Below, in pieces: positions 22,920 through 31,186 of a DNA stretch of 34,585 bases. The stretch spans positions 1-34,585 of the forward strand of contig NZ_RCFQ01000033.1 of assembly GCF_003665155.1 (NCBI RefSeq). The letters are read 5' to 3'. Each line of letters opens with the position of its first letter. Within the stretch, counting starts at the first letter, position 1. The translations under genes and the position numbers were made by a program. This stretch comes from Mariprofundus sp. EBB-1. Lineage in GTDB: Bacteria; Pseudomonadota; Zetaproteobacteria; Mariprofundales; Mariprofundaceae. The notes under the pieces are model-generated. The model did not search any database, was not told where the DNA came from, and was given only the letters and a program-made list of their open reading frames with translations.

Positions 22920-23576
22920 ATGCTTGAAGCAGGTATTGACGGAATGTTGTCCAATCTGGAAGCGCGCGTGTTGGGCTGTTTGATAGAAAAACAGATGACC
23001 ACTCCTGATTATTATCCGCTTACACTCAAAGCGCTGACTGCGGCCTGTAATCAAAAAAGTAGCCGTGTGCCTGTGATGGATTTAAGCACGAGTGAAGTCG
23101 GTGGGGTGATCAATGGTTTGCGGTCACAAGGCCTGGCAACAGCGCGCATGGACGGTAGAGCAGACCGTTTTGAGCAGCACTTGTCACGTAAGCTTGCTCT
23201 ATCTACGAAGGAGAGGGCCGTCATTTGTGTACTGATGTTGCGTTCTGCTCTCACACTCAACGAAATTCGCATTAACACAGGGCGCATGGTTAGCTTTGAA
23301 AGCACTGAAGAGCTACAGGCATTGCTGGATCAGTTAAGCCATCGTGATGAACCATTACTGTTGAAGATTGATCGGCAGGCAGGACAACGGGAAGATCGTT
23401 ATGCCCATCTGCTTTGTGGTGCACCTGATATTGAGGTGCCGACTAAAGGTACTGGCGCTGCCTCAACTATTGCTGCGATTGAAATGGATCGCCTCTCTAA
23501 CCTGGAAAAAGAGGTTGCTGATCTTAAAGATGAACTGCGGCAGTTGTGGGTGTTAACCGGTTTAACAAAACAATAG
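22920..23576 (+). CDS. yceH: YceH/DUF480 family protein
   Basis: This 218-residue protein has the full YceH (DUF480) pattern: EARVLGCLIEKQMTTPDYYPLTLKALTAACNQKSSR near the start, then tandem winged-helix regions with RSALTLNEIRINTGRM, and a C-terminal coiled segment (LSNLEKEVADLKDELRQLW) that may dimerise. The fold suggests a DNA-binding regulator, but the biological role is not established. GAGAGGGA is the ribosome binding site. The gene starts 73 bases after tex and is probably cotranscribed with it; it converges with the Mrr-like gene. Confidence 0.92.
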   Translation: MLEAGIDGMLSNLEARVLGCLIEKQMTTPDYYPLTLKALTAACNQKSSRVPVMDLSTSEVGGVINGLRSQGLATARMDGRADRFEQHLSRKLALSTKERAVICVLMLRSALTLNEIRINTGRMVSFESTEELQALLDQLSHRDEPLLLKIDRQAGQREDRYAHLLCGAPDIEVPTKGTGAASTIAAIEMDRLSNLEKEVADLKDELRQLWVLTGLTKQ

Positions 23577-23629
23577 TTGAACGGTCTGTACGCCTGATCA
23601 ATCTGGTGAGATATAGAAACCATGTACGT

Positions 23630-24316
23630 TCAAAGCGAATGTCTGACCGTCGTCACTATCTCAAATAATTGTTTAGCTTGCCTATCATGAAGGCCTTTAA
23701 TCATGGAGAGGATGGTTTTTTTATCCATTAAAGTTATTGCTACCGATGCTGCATAGCTAGCTGCTTCCCGGGTGAAATGATTGTTGGTGATGAAATAACA
23801 ATGATCTACGCCTTTGGCTAACATAAGTGTGTGTAGGGATTGTATTTCCTCAGTTTCGATGAGCAAAGAGCAATTCCCTTTGCAGCGGGCGATTGAGGTG
23901 AGTTTGTCGGGGCACTCGTTAGAAAAGAGGCCAATGTCGGCATTGCCTGTTATTTTTTCAGGTACAAACAAAGTATATTCACCCTGTGCTTTGAATATTT
24001 CCACGACGAGTGTTGAAAACTGGCCACTACTGAGTTCTTGTATTGATTGAAGGTTCCAGCCGCTGAAGTGGCGTGGTTTTTTTATAGAATCGTGGGGTAC
24101 AGCATTGATTGTAGATCCTTTGAATAGCATAATGATAAAAGCTAAAAGCACCATGCCTGATAGCCAATATGTTACTGGTTTTGCAGATAATCTTGATATG
24201 GAAGACGAATCCAGTAGTTGAAGAATATCGCTATAAAAAAAGATCATCACGGCCATAATGCCGCATATCCACCACCATAAAATGAACAGCATATTGCGTT
24301 GATTGTTTTGCGACAT
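23630..24316 (-). CDS. Membrane-anchored Mrr-like (restriction endonuclease-fold) protein
   Basis: The 228-residue protein has two N-terminal membrane segments (about 9-28 and 50-66) and a cytosolic domain (about 88-215) resembling Mrr_cat/restriction-endonuclease-like folds: FSTLVVEIFKAQGEYTLF, then NADIGLF with the expected Asp, SIARCKG for the (Q/E)xK strand, and YFITNNHFTREAASYAASVAITLMDKKTIL for the late helix/strand. The Lys is kept but the Q/E partner appears to be Arg, so nuclease activity is doubtful. Membrane-tethered Mrr-fold proteins occur in defence and stress settings, but no partner gene for that is evident here. It is the last gene of the minus-strand run, 106 bases after its neighbour. 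Confidence 0.65.
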   Translation of the reverse strand: MSQNNQRNMLFILWWWICGIMAVMIFFYSDILQLLDSSSISRLSAKPVTYWLSGMVLLAFIIMLFKGSTINAVPHDSIKKPRHFSGWNLQSIQELSSGQFSTLVVEIFKAQGEYTLFVPEKITGNADIGLFSNECPDKLTSIARCKGNCSLLIETEEIQSLHTLMLAKGVDHCYFITNNHFTREAASYAASVAITLMDKKTILSMIKGLHDRQAKQLFEIVTTVRHSL

Positions 24317-24422
24317 GAATCATTCCTGCTGAATAGATTGTGCTCCTGCACTCAACCTGTATCCATACTTTTCAGTTAAGTATAGACGATGAATTGTGAT
24401 TCAGTGGAATTAAACGCATATA

Positions 24423-24755
24423 TTATTCAATAACTTTTATAAATTGATAGGACTGGACATTAAATAAAAATGTTGTCTTCTCCTGTAATTCAACATGAGT
24501 CCCGGGCTTAAGCACAGGGATGTCTAGCTGAATCCGATGATCATCCGCCAATTGTATGGTGAAAATGCCGCTGTTGGGGGAGGTGGCAGCAATGACAATA
24601 CCTTCTACATGTTGAGTGGATGCAGGGATAAAATTATACGCTGTATATGATGCGATCAGAGAGAACAGTATCAAAAATACCCAACTGTTTTCTTTGATCT
24701 TTTCCATCAACATTTGGCGTTGTACCTGTCTGATTCTTTTGTCGAGATCGTTCAA
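24423..24755 (-). CDS. Small single-pass membrane protein, unrecognised
   Basis: This 110-residue protein has a charged N-terminal helix (residues 1-23), one membrane segment (about 25-44) and a predicted beta-rich periplasmic part (GIVIAATSPNSGIFTIQL, DHRIQLDIPVLKPGTHVEL) that might be a small barrel or OB-like fold. I do not recognise the family. The likely start is TTG 24755 with AGGT about 8 bases upstream; no in-frame ATG lies before it, and the first internal Met is residue 15. It begins 48 bases after the deoxynucleoside kinase gene and is probably in the same transcript. Confidence 0.6.
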   Translation of the reverse strand: MNDLDKRIRQVQRQMLMEKIKENSWVFLILFSLIASYTAYNFIPASTQHVEGIVIAATSPNSGIFTIQLADDHRIQLDIPVLKPGTHVELQEKTTFLFNVQSYQFIKVIE

Positions 24756-24803
24756 TGCATCGTTACCTGTCGTGTTATGATTATTGTTGTGGAAGAGGGG
24801 CTT

Positions 24804-25475
24804 CTAGCTGTAATCGGCCCAGAATTCGGTTTGTGACGTCATATTGCCGATGCGTTCAATAAGAGCATCAACTGCCCCTTCATGATCGGCGAAATTCATG
24901 TGATCAGTTTGTACGATTAACAGTGGAGCATCCTGATAGTGGAAGAAATATTGATCGTAAGCGGCCATTACTTTCTGCAAGTAATCGATATGGATACTGC
25001 GCTCCATTTGTTTGTTGCGCCGATGTATGCGGTCCATAATGATGCTCGGTTTGGATTGCAGATAAATTACCAGATCAGGACGATGCATATCGACTTGAAT
25101 AAGGCGGGAGACCTGATCGTAGAGGGCCAACTCTTCATCCGACAATGTGACTGTGGCGAAAATATGATCTTTGGCGAAGAGGTAGTCGCTGATGATGCCC
25201 TGACTAAATAGATCCTGTTGATGCAGTGACTGCCAGTGTTTTAGACGTGAAAATAGAAACGAAAGTTGAACAGAGAGTGCGTGCCGGCTTGGGTCTTGAT
25301 AAAACAGCTCAATGAAAGGGTTGTTATCGAGCTGTTCAAAAAAAGCACTGGAACCAAGTTTATCGGCCAGTTTTCTGGTTAATGTTGTCTTACCAACACC
25401 GATGGCACCTTCAATGGCGATATGACAAAGATTCAGAGGCCTTTCACGGACACAAAAATCACTTGGTGTTACCAT
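24804..25475 (-). CDS. Deoxynucleoside kinase (dNK/deoxyguanosine kinase-like)
   Basis: It phosphorylates deoxynucleosides with ATP in nucleotide salvage. The 223-residue protein has Walker A GAIGVGKT (23-30), NPFIELFY, the DYLFAKDHIFA segment near the substrate pocket, and the Arg-rich lid IMDRIHRRNKQMERSI. ATG 25475 is chosen because AAGGGGAAAG lies just before it and homology begins soon after; the frame runs upstream to 25583 through the end of folK without homology. It overlaps folK by 7 bases. A folK-kinase pair in this order is common in beta- and gammaproteobacteria. Base specificity (dA, dG or other) cannot be read here. Confidence 0.9.
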   Translation of the reverse strand: MVTPSDFCVRERPLNLCHIAIEGAIGVGKTTLTRKLADKLGSSAFFEQLDNNPFIELFYQDPSRHALSVQLSFLFSRLKHWQSLHQQDLFSQGIISDYLFAKDHIFATVTLSDEELALYDQVSRLIQVDMHRPDLVIYLQSKPSIIMDRIHRRNKQMERSIHIDYLQKVMAAYDQYFFHYQDAPLLIVQTDHMNFADHEGAVDALIERIGNMTSQTEFWADYS

Positions 25476-25975
25476 ACTTTCCCCTTTGGCAAAATTGTTT
25501 CTCCTGTGTCTAGCAGAGTCTGTAATAATTGCGAGCTGGTTTGATGCAAGAGGGGATGTTGCCAGTTTGTATCGAGATCGCAAAGAGGTTGTAATACAAA
25601 CTGACGAAATTGCATTTGAGTATGTGGAATGATTAAACGATCAGCGTTGATGATCATCGAATCCATAGCAATAATATCCAGGTCCAATGTGCGTGGCCCC
25701 CAGTGCTCGATCCGTTTTCGATGGTGTTGTGCTTCAATGTGTTGCAGTGCATCAAGTAGCTGGAGAGGCTGTAACGATGATGCAATGCTAATGACTGCAT
25801 TAAAATAATCAGGCTGGCCTGCAGGGCCTATGGGTGGGGTGCGGTAGAGCAGAGATGATTGTTTTACCGATGTGTTGGTGAGCTGATCGATGGCAGCACG
25901 GGCAGAGCGGAAACTCGATTCGACATCTCCAAGGTTACCCCCGAAGGCGATAAAAATATGATTCACGCGACACAT
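25469..25975 (-). CDS. folK: 2-amino-4-hydroxy-6-hydroxymethyldihydropteridine pyrophosphokinase
   Basis: FolK transfers pyrophosphate from ATP to 6-hydroxymethyl-dihydropterin in folate synthesis. The 168 residues carry IFIAFGGNLGD at the start, LYRTPPIGPAGQPDYFNAVI, and the signature HWGPRTLDLDIIAMD with the metal-binding Asp pair, then PHTQMQFRQFVLQPL. Length is normal. The start could be ATG 25975 or the GTG three codons later; no strong ribosome binding site distinguishes them. The gene sits 22 bases after ggt and overlaps the kinase gene by 7 bases, so it belongs to the minus-strand operon. Confidence 0.95.
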   Translation of the reverse strand: MCRVNHIFIAFGGNLGDVESSFRSARAAIDQLTNTSVKQSSLLYRTPPIGPAGQPDYFNAVISIASSLQPLQLLDALQHIEAQHHRKRIEHWGPRTLDLDIIAMDSMIINADRLIIPHTQMQFRQFVLQPLCDLDTNWQHPLLHQTSSQLLQTLLDTGETILPKGKVW

Positions 25976-25997
25976 ATGGTCATGCGGTACGTCTCAT

Positions 25998-27602
25998 TCA
26001 GGCTAAACAAACTGCTCCCCCTCGTCGTGGATCACCACAGCCATGCGCTTGCCCTTTATGATCAAGGCTGATGGCATTAACACCACCGAAATAGACACTT
26101 TGTTGTTGCCATGTATTGAGTTCCCATCCCATCTGCAGACACTGTTCCCTGTCATGCTCCGAGAAAAATCCGGGCTCAATATCCAATCGGTTCCCTTCAT
26201 TGTGCAGACGCGGGGCATATACGGCATGTTCAATGTCCTGACCGAACTTTATATGGCGTGTCAGCACTTGCAAAATAGCACCGCGCAGGCGATTGGAACC
26301 ACCACTACCCAGCACAACCGCCGGTTTACCGTGCTTCATGAATATCGAGGGTGCCATCATGGAGGGCAGGGCAAGACCGGGTGGAGAACAGTGAAATCCA
26401 AGAGGGTTAATGTCTTCTTCTCCCAGCATATTATTTAGATGAATACCTGTACCGGGTACGACAATGCCTGAACCTTCACCATTGCTGCTGGTCAGGGATA
26501 CGGCCATACCATCGCTGTCGATAATGCTGATATGGGTTGTGCTGCCAAGGCGATTGGAGCGTTCATGGCTTTCTGGAGCAGAGGCGTTGCGAAGCTGCAT
26601 GCGGATACGATCTACTTGCTTATCGATATGCCTGGCATCAAGCATGTTTGATGCAATGTCGGCGAGATGAATGCGTCTATCCAAGCCTGATGAACCGTGG
26701 CGAATGCGGCTGGCACTGCGCAAGACTTCTGCCATCAGTACCGGCCATGGGATATTTTTTGTCTCATCCAGATCTATCAAGCCATCGAGCAAGGTGGCCG
26801 CAAGTGAGATTAACAGGCCACCGGATGATGGTGGAGGGTTACTTAATAAGGCACCGCCGAAAATAGCCGTGTTCAGGGGGGCGCGAACCTGGACCTGTTC
26901 GGCTCGCATATCATCCATATTGATTAAACCGTGAGGAATACAGGCGGCGACAATATGGCGTGCTAAATCACCATGGTACATCTCTTCAATGCCTTCAAAG
27001 AGTAACATTTCAAGTGTGTTGGCCAGATCGGAATTGCGAAATAGTTCACCCTCAGTGAGCAGGTTGCCATGTGGAGCATAGATATGTTTACACTGGTCAG
27101 TGCTGCTGAGAATGGGCTTGAGCAAGGCAATAAATGAGGCCTGTAGTGCATTTAATGAGACACCGTTTCTGGCTGCATCAATACCGGGGGCGAGTGCTTC
27201 TTTTAGGGGGATTTTACCATGTCGGTGATGTGCTTCAAAAAGCATGGCCAGCAGCGATGGTGTGCCAACTGATGCTTGACCAATATGAAAGGTCTGTTGT
27301 GAGTCACCAAAATCAATGGGGATAGCTTTTAGAGCGTCTGGCGAAAGCATGGAGGCTGGGACAGATCGGGCCATCAATGGCATACGGGCAAAACCATCAT
27401 AGAGTCTGGATTGCCCAAGCGCATCAGCGACAAGCATGAAACCGCCTCCGCCAGCTGATGTAAGTACAGGCTCGGCACAGAATGATGTGGTGATTGCAGC
27501 AATCGCAGCATCCACAGCATTGCCACCAGCTCTTAAAATGGAAGCGCCGGCATCCGCTGTTGCTGCATGCCCTGCAACGACCATGCCTTTGTATTTAGTC
27601 AT
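25998..27602 (-). CDS. ggt: Gamma-glutamyltransferase family protein without signal peptide
   Basis: The 534-residue protein is a Ntn-hydrolase of the gamma-glutamyltranspeptidase family, which cleaves the gamma-glutamyl bond of glutathione and related compounds. AGHAATADAGASILRAGGNAVDAAIA opens the domain (7-36). GSTTHISIID places the autoprocessing nucleophile at Thr355, and NPPPSSGG and LGSGGSNRLRGAILQVL are further motifs. Unlike E. coli Ggt (~580 residues with a signal peptide), it begins right at the catalytic fold with no export signal, so it is probably cytosolic. The start overlaps the upstream SPOR gene by 8 bases. The substrate may differ from glutathione, as cytosolic paralogues vary. 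Confidence 0.92.
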   Translation of the reverse strand: MTKYKGMVVAGHAATADAGASILRAGGNAVDAAIAAITTSFCAEPVLTSAGGGGFMLVADALGQSRLYDGFARMPLMARSVPASMLSPDALKAIPIDFGDSQQTFHIGQASVGTPSLLAMLFEAHHRHGKIPLKEALAPGIDAARNGVSLNALQASFIALLKPILSSTDQCKHIYAPHGNLLTEGELFRNSDLANTLEMLLFEGIEEMYHGDLARHIVAACIPHGLINMDDMRAEQVQVRAPLNTAIFGGALLSNPPPSSGGLLISLAATLLDGLIDLDETKNIPWPVLMAEVLRSASRIRHGSSGLDRRIHLADIASNMLDARHIDKQVDRIRMQLRNASAPESHERSNRLGSTTHISIIDSDGMAVSLTSSNGEGSGIVVPGTGIHLNNMLGEEDINPLGFHCSPPGLALPSMMAPSIFMKHGKPAVVLGSGGSNRLRGAILQVLTRHIKFGQDIEHAVYAPRLHNEGNRLDIEPGFFSEHDREQCLQMGWELNTWQQQSVYFGGVNAISLDHKGQAHGCGDPRRGGAVCLA

Positions 27603-28182
27603 TATTGTGTTGAACGATAAAACCTTTCTGTTTTAATTTACTGTGTATGGTTTTTAAGAGTGTCTCAGCCTCGGTTTTTGTTGATTTTGGACCGATCCAG
27701 ACTGCATGCATGCCGTTTTTTTTGGTCGCAATCTTTACACTCCAGCCTTTGCGTTTGAGTTGGTCGGCCAGACCCTGAGCGCGTGCTTTTTCATCAAAAG
27801 CACCAAGTTGAACATAAAAGCCAGGTGCCAGAACGGTTTTTTTCGGTGCAATGGTGGTTGGTTTTTTAGCAATATGTTTTGTCTGGACTGGCGTTACAGG
27901 TGTTGCCTGAGTAATGGGTTTGATAACGGCGGGTGTTGGCGGTGCTTTTTTTGGAGCAGGGATTTCTGCCGGTGTGATCGTGTTCATGCTTTTAGTGCGT
28001 GTCGGTTGCACTGGCTTGGTGACGGGCGTTGGTTGATGAACAGGGCTGTTTACAGCCGAGAGTAATTCAAACCATTGCGGCTGTGCTATTGCGATCAAGG
28101 TAATGATGATAGCGCAAAAAGAAAAGCTCCACGCGATACGTTGCTCAATGAGCGAAGCCTGCCAGTTCATCTTATGCGTCAT
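27595..28182 (-). CDS. SPOR-domain membrane protein
   Basis: A 195-residue protein of the FtsN/DedD-like plan: a short cytosolic start, one membrane segment (about 17-36), a Pro/Thr/Lys-rich periplasmic linker (about 45-118), and a C-terminal SPOR domain (about 119-190, GFYVQLGAFDEKARAQGLADQLKRKGW then MHAVWIGPKSTKTEAETLL). SPOR domains bind glycan strands lacking stem peptides at the division septum. It is not clearly FtsN. It sits 28 bases after the response regulator and overlaps ggt by 8 bases. Start Met1 or Met5 cannot be separated. Confidence 0.88.
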   Translation of the reverse strand: MTHKMNWQASLIEQRIAWSFSFCAIIITLIAIAQPQWFELLSAVNSPVHQPTPVTKPVQPTRTKSMNTITPAEIPAPKKAPPTPAVIKPITQATPVTPVQTKHIAKKPTTIAPKKTVLAPGFYVQLGAFDEKARAQGLADQLKRKGWSVKIATKKNGMHAVWIGPKSTKTEAETLLKTIHSKLKQKGFIVQHNND

Positions 28183-28210
28183 GATATAGTTGGAGGATTA
28201 AAGTCTGATT

Positions 28211-28597
28211 TTAGATTTTTAGCAGGGCATCCAGTTTTTCAGCAAAGGTGTTATAGCGGAATGGCTTTTGCAGGATGTTGAATGTCTTATCCGGGAAGCG
28301 TTCATGCAGATCTTCGGGGTAACCTGTAACAAACATGATACGATCAAGGATATCGGGATTGACCTGCTCAATAGAACTGTAAATTTCATCACCACTGAGT
28401 TTAGGGATACGCACATCCAATAAAATAAGCTGATATTGATTGCCGTGTGTAGTAAGCTCAAACAGGCTCTGAATCGGATCAGACATGCTTTCAACATTAC
28501 TTTCCATGCCCTTTTCAGTGACATAACGATTGAGGAATGCAGCCAGAATACTTTGTACTGAATCTTCATCATCAATAATTAACGTTTTGATTTCCAT
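28211..28597 (-). CDS. Receiver-only response regulator (CheY-like)
   Basis: The 128-residue protein is a single receiver domain. The acidic pair Asp9/Asp10 is in LIIDDED, the phosphoacceptor is Asp61 in LILLDVRIPKLSG, the switch Thr is Thr91 (MFVTGYP) and the conserved Lys is Lys111 (ILQKPF). There is no output domain, so it works through protein contacts or as a phosphate relay. TAGGAG is the ribosome binding site. It lies between an M23 peptidase gene and a SPOR gene, 31 and 28 bases away, suggesting a link to cell-wall control; no histidine kinase is in the window. Confidence 0.93.
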   Translation of the reverse strand: MEIKTLIIDDEDSVQSILAAFLNRYVTEKGMESNVESMSDPIQSLFELTTHGNQYQLILLDVRIPKLSGDEIYSSIEQVNPDILDRIMFVTGYPEDLHERFPDKTFNILQKPFRYNTFAEKLDALLKI

Positions 28598-28628
28598 CTG
28601 CTGAGACTCCTAACTATGGTGTGTTTGA

Positions 28629-29444
28629 CTATTGTACATTAACAATACTTTCAGGGTTAATGCGTGCATTATTAAAACGTATTCCCCAGTGTAAGTGGGG
28701 CCCTGTTGATCGTCCAGTAGTTCCTACTTCACCAATTTTTTGTCGCGTTTTCACCCATTCACCCTGCTTGACTGCAGTCGATTGCATGTGTGAAAAAACA
28801 GACACTAATCCATTGCCATGGCCGATGGCTACTGTTTTTCCATTCAAATACATATCTGCAACCATCAGAATGCGACCTGCCAGTGGTGCTTCAATGACTG
28901 TGCCTGCCGGAGCAGCAATATCAATGCCTGAGTGCGGAGATTTTGGTTTTCCATTCACATATCGCTGCGCACCAAAGGGGGTGGATTCGATACCTTCGAT
29001 CGGTTTGCCAAACATGATGATATCCGGGTTGGCAGATACCTGTTTCGTGTAGGTGGCTTTTAGCACTTTCACTTCTCTATAATAGCGTTCCAAGGTGGGC
29101 TTATCGAATTCGGCCATCTTCTTTGCAACCGTGATATGAGAGATGCGGAACTCTCCTTTTGTGACGTTCAGGAAATCTTCGGCGACAACCGTTTTACCAG
29201 AGCGCCATAACACATTGTGTTTGCCTGCTTTCGTTTTGAGATCCACGCCAATCCAGCCTTGCCAGTGGTTGTTGCCTTTGGCTTTGAGCGGCCATTTCTT
29301 TCCAAAACATGTCAGCGACAGTGTGTCGCCAGCGTAATCCATTTCAATAGAAGCAACATTACCCTGGATGACCGTCCATTCGCTGGCGTTGGCTGGCATG
29401 AGCCAGAGCATGGCGCATAAAAGTAGTGTGAGTTTTGTCTTCAT
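28629..29444 (-). CDS. M23-family peptidoglycan endopeptidase
   Basis: The 271-residue exported protein (signal peptide to about residue 20, PANAS) has an N-terminal beta domain (about 22-95) and a C-terminal LytM/M23 domain (about 145-265). Zinc ligands are intact: His171 and Asp175 in SPHSGIDIAAP and His252 in GPHLHWG, with His219 (FSHM) and His250 as catalytic partners. It would cut peptide cross-bridges in the periplasm. The ATG overlaps the xseA stop (ATGA), so it is coupled to it. Its layout is like stand-alone M23 enzymes with a DUF-type N-terminal domain, not like the EnvC/NlpD activators, which lack ligands. Confidence 0.93.
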   Translation of the reverse strand: MKTKLTLLLCAMLWLMPANASEWTVIQGNVASIEMDYAGDTLSLTCFGKKWPLKAKGNNHWQGWIGVDLKTKAGKHNVLWRSGKTVVAEDFLNVTKGEFRISHITVAKKMAEFDKPTLERYYREVKVLKATYTKQVSANPDIIMFGKPIEGIESTPFGAQRYVNGKPKSPHSGIDIAAPAGTVIEAPLAGRILMVADMYLNGKTVAIGHGNGLVSVFSHMQSTAVKQGEWVKTRQKIGEVGTTGRSTGPHLHWGIRFNNARINPESIVNVQ

Positions 29445-30865
29445 TTCGGATTCCTTGTTGTTGAAATTACTTTACTTTGCACGCTGCCATCACGGAAACG
29501 TACCTGCATACTGTCGCCAGCTTGTAGTTCAGACGCTTGGGTGATGACACGTCCATCGGCTGAAAAACTCATATTATAACCACGATCAAGTACACGTGAT
29601 GGATCAAGCTCTTTTAATTCGCCACAAAGCACAGCAAGTCTTTGGCGTTTCATCTGAACCTGCTTTTTCTGTTCTTTCAATCCCAGTGTGGCAGCGTTTA
29701 CAGTAATCTGGCGTTGTTGGAGTGCCGTGTGTGTCTGTTGTGACAGGCCACTGAATTGTTGATTGAGTAACAGGCGCTGCTGTTGAAGCCGCTGGATGGG
29801 TTGCAAGGGTACAAGTCGTTTTTCAAGCAGGCGCAGTGGTGTAGCTGCTTGATTGAGATGCCGATGAAATGCATGACTTAAACGGGATGAGAGTTGTACA
29901 CTGCTATGATGACGTGCATCTGTACCGCGTTGCCATGCCTGATTTTGTCGTTGTTGCAACATACGTTGATCGCGGTTCTTTTGACTTAAACGCTGATTGA
30001 GCAGACCGTACAAGCTGGAAATGCGCGGTAAGCGCTGGCGCAGTTCATCACGGGGCGGGCAGCATAATTCTGCGGCATTCGATGGTGTTGCGGCACGAAG
30101 ATCAGCAGCCAGATCAGCCAGTGTGGTATCAATTTCGTGCCCTACACCGGTGATAACAGGAATAGGGCAATCGACTATCGCTTTGACCACAGCTTCATCA
30201 TTAAAACACCATAGATCTTCCATGCTGCCGCCACCACGTATAAGTAGAATGACCTGTGGTGGTGTCTCCATGCTGCTTATTTTTTTAAGTGCGGTGGAGA
30301 TTGCTGTCGGGGCACTGCTGCCCTGTACTAAAGCCGGGCTGAGCGTGAGTTCAAGCCAGGCAGGACGTGTAGCGAGTACTTTTTTCACATCTTCAAATGC
30401 AGCAGCAGTAGGAGATGTGACAATGCCGATATGTTTGGGCAGGGCAGGGATGTCCTGTTTGCGGGATGCATCAAAATATCCTAAATCCGCATACAGTTGT
30501 TTGCGGCGTTCAAACTCAGCCGCCAGTTTGCCTGCACCAGCAGTTTCTACCCGGCTGATGATCAGCTGATAGGTACCACGCGGTTCGTAAAGGCTGATAT
30601 GGCCGGTGAAAATAAATTCACCACCTTCCTGTACAATGTTTTTCAAACGGGCAGCAGTCGAGCGCCAGATCACTGCTGAAATCGATGCGTGTGCATCTTT
30701 GATGGTGAAATAGAGGTGTCCGGAAGAGGGGCGGGTCAATCGGGAAATCTCACCGCTGACTTCAACCTTGGCAAAACCGATCTCCAGCATCTGTTTGATG
30801 CGGGCAGTTAGCTCGGTGACAGTGATCGGAGTATGTTGTTGTTCGGCAAGCACAGCTGCAATCAT
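29441..30865 (-). CDS. xseA: Exodeoxyribonuclease VII large subunit
   Basis: XseA with XseB forms exonuclease VII, which degrades single-stranded DNA from both ends into oligonucleotides. The 474 residues include an N-terminal OB-fold (about 13-105, VEVSGEISRLTRPSSGHLYFTIKD), the catalytic domain with LIRGGGSMEDLW and ITGVGHEIDTTLADLAADLRAATPSNAAEL, a long coiled-coil segment (about 270-410) and a short C-terminal strand domain (DRGYNMSFSADGRVI). Length is standard (~450-480). It heads the minus-strand run and overlaps the M23 gene by 4 bases. No clear ribosome binding site precedes ATG 30865. No xseB is seen in the window. Confidence 0.96.
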   Translation of the reverse strand: MIAAVLAEQQHTPITVTELTARIKQMLEIGFAKVEVSGEISRLTRPSSGHLYFTIKDAHASISAVIWRSTAARLKNIVQEGGEFIFTGHISLYEPRGTYQLIISRVETAGAGKLAAEFERRKQLYADLGYFDASRKQDIPALPKHIGIVTSPTAAAFEDVKKVLATRPAWLELTLSPALVQGSSAPTAISTALKKISSMETPPQVILLIRGGGSMEDLWCFNDEAVVKAIVDCPIPVITGVGHEIDTTLADLAADLRAATPSNAAELCCPPRDELRQRLPRISSLYGLLNQRLSQKNRDQRMLQQRQNQAWQRGTDARHHSSVQLSSRLSHAFHRHLNQAATPLRLLEKRLVPLQPIQRLQQQRLLLNQQFSGLSQQTHTALQQRQITVNAATLGLKEQKKQVQMKRQRLAVLCGELKELDPSRVLDRGYNMSFSADGRVITQASELQAGDSMQVRFRDGSVQSKVISTTRNPK

Positions 30866-31186
30866 GTCTTAAGTAAGGAGTGGGTCAATCTGTTTTTTGG
30901 GTGGGGTGCTTGCACCTGAGGAAATGAACGGCTGAGGATTGCTTTATCTCAAAATAATTTGTTTTTCGACATGAAATGCTTTTTGTGTTTCTCAAGATTT
31001 AATGACTGTATTGCGAGGCCTTCTACTCTGATTGCAATGCCTGTTCTCGTTTCCGAAGGCATTTGAGAGGTGTAGGGTGATGAATCATTTGCACTTCACT
31101 GCGTTTCAAAATATGTTCCTATATGATGTGTAAATAGAGTGACGAGAATCTAATCACCGATAGGTAGAGCGAATCCATTCATTGTT
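30866..31186. other. Divergent intergenic region between xseA and relA
   Basis: This 321-base stretch must hold the promoters for both the xseA run and relA; I see no boxes strong enough to mark. It contains AATGCCT (31036-31042), which can pair with AGGCATT (31057-31063), and GCCTTC (31018-31023), which can pair with GAAGGC (31055-31060). The two hairpins share bases and so exclude each other, an attenuator-like layout. No gene is supported. Confidence 0.5.

Noticed and set aside
23577-23633. Inverted repeat TTGAACG/CGTTCAA after yceH as a terminator
   Set aside because: The arms are 43 bases apart with no T-tract, so a functional hairpin is doubtful.
25476-25583. Upstream extension of the deoxynucleoside kinase gene
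   Set aside because: It lies inside folK in another frame; the ATG at 25475 has a purine-rich site and fits the family length.
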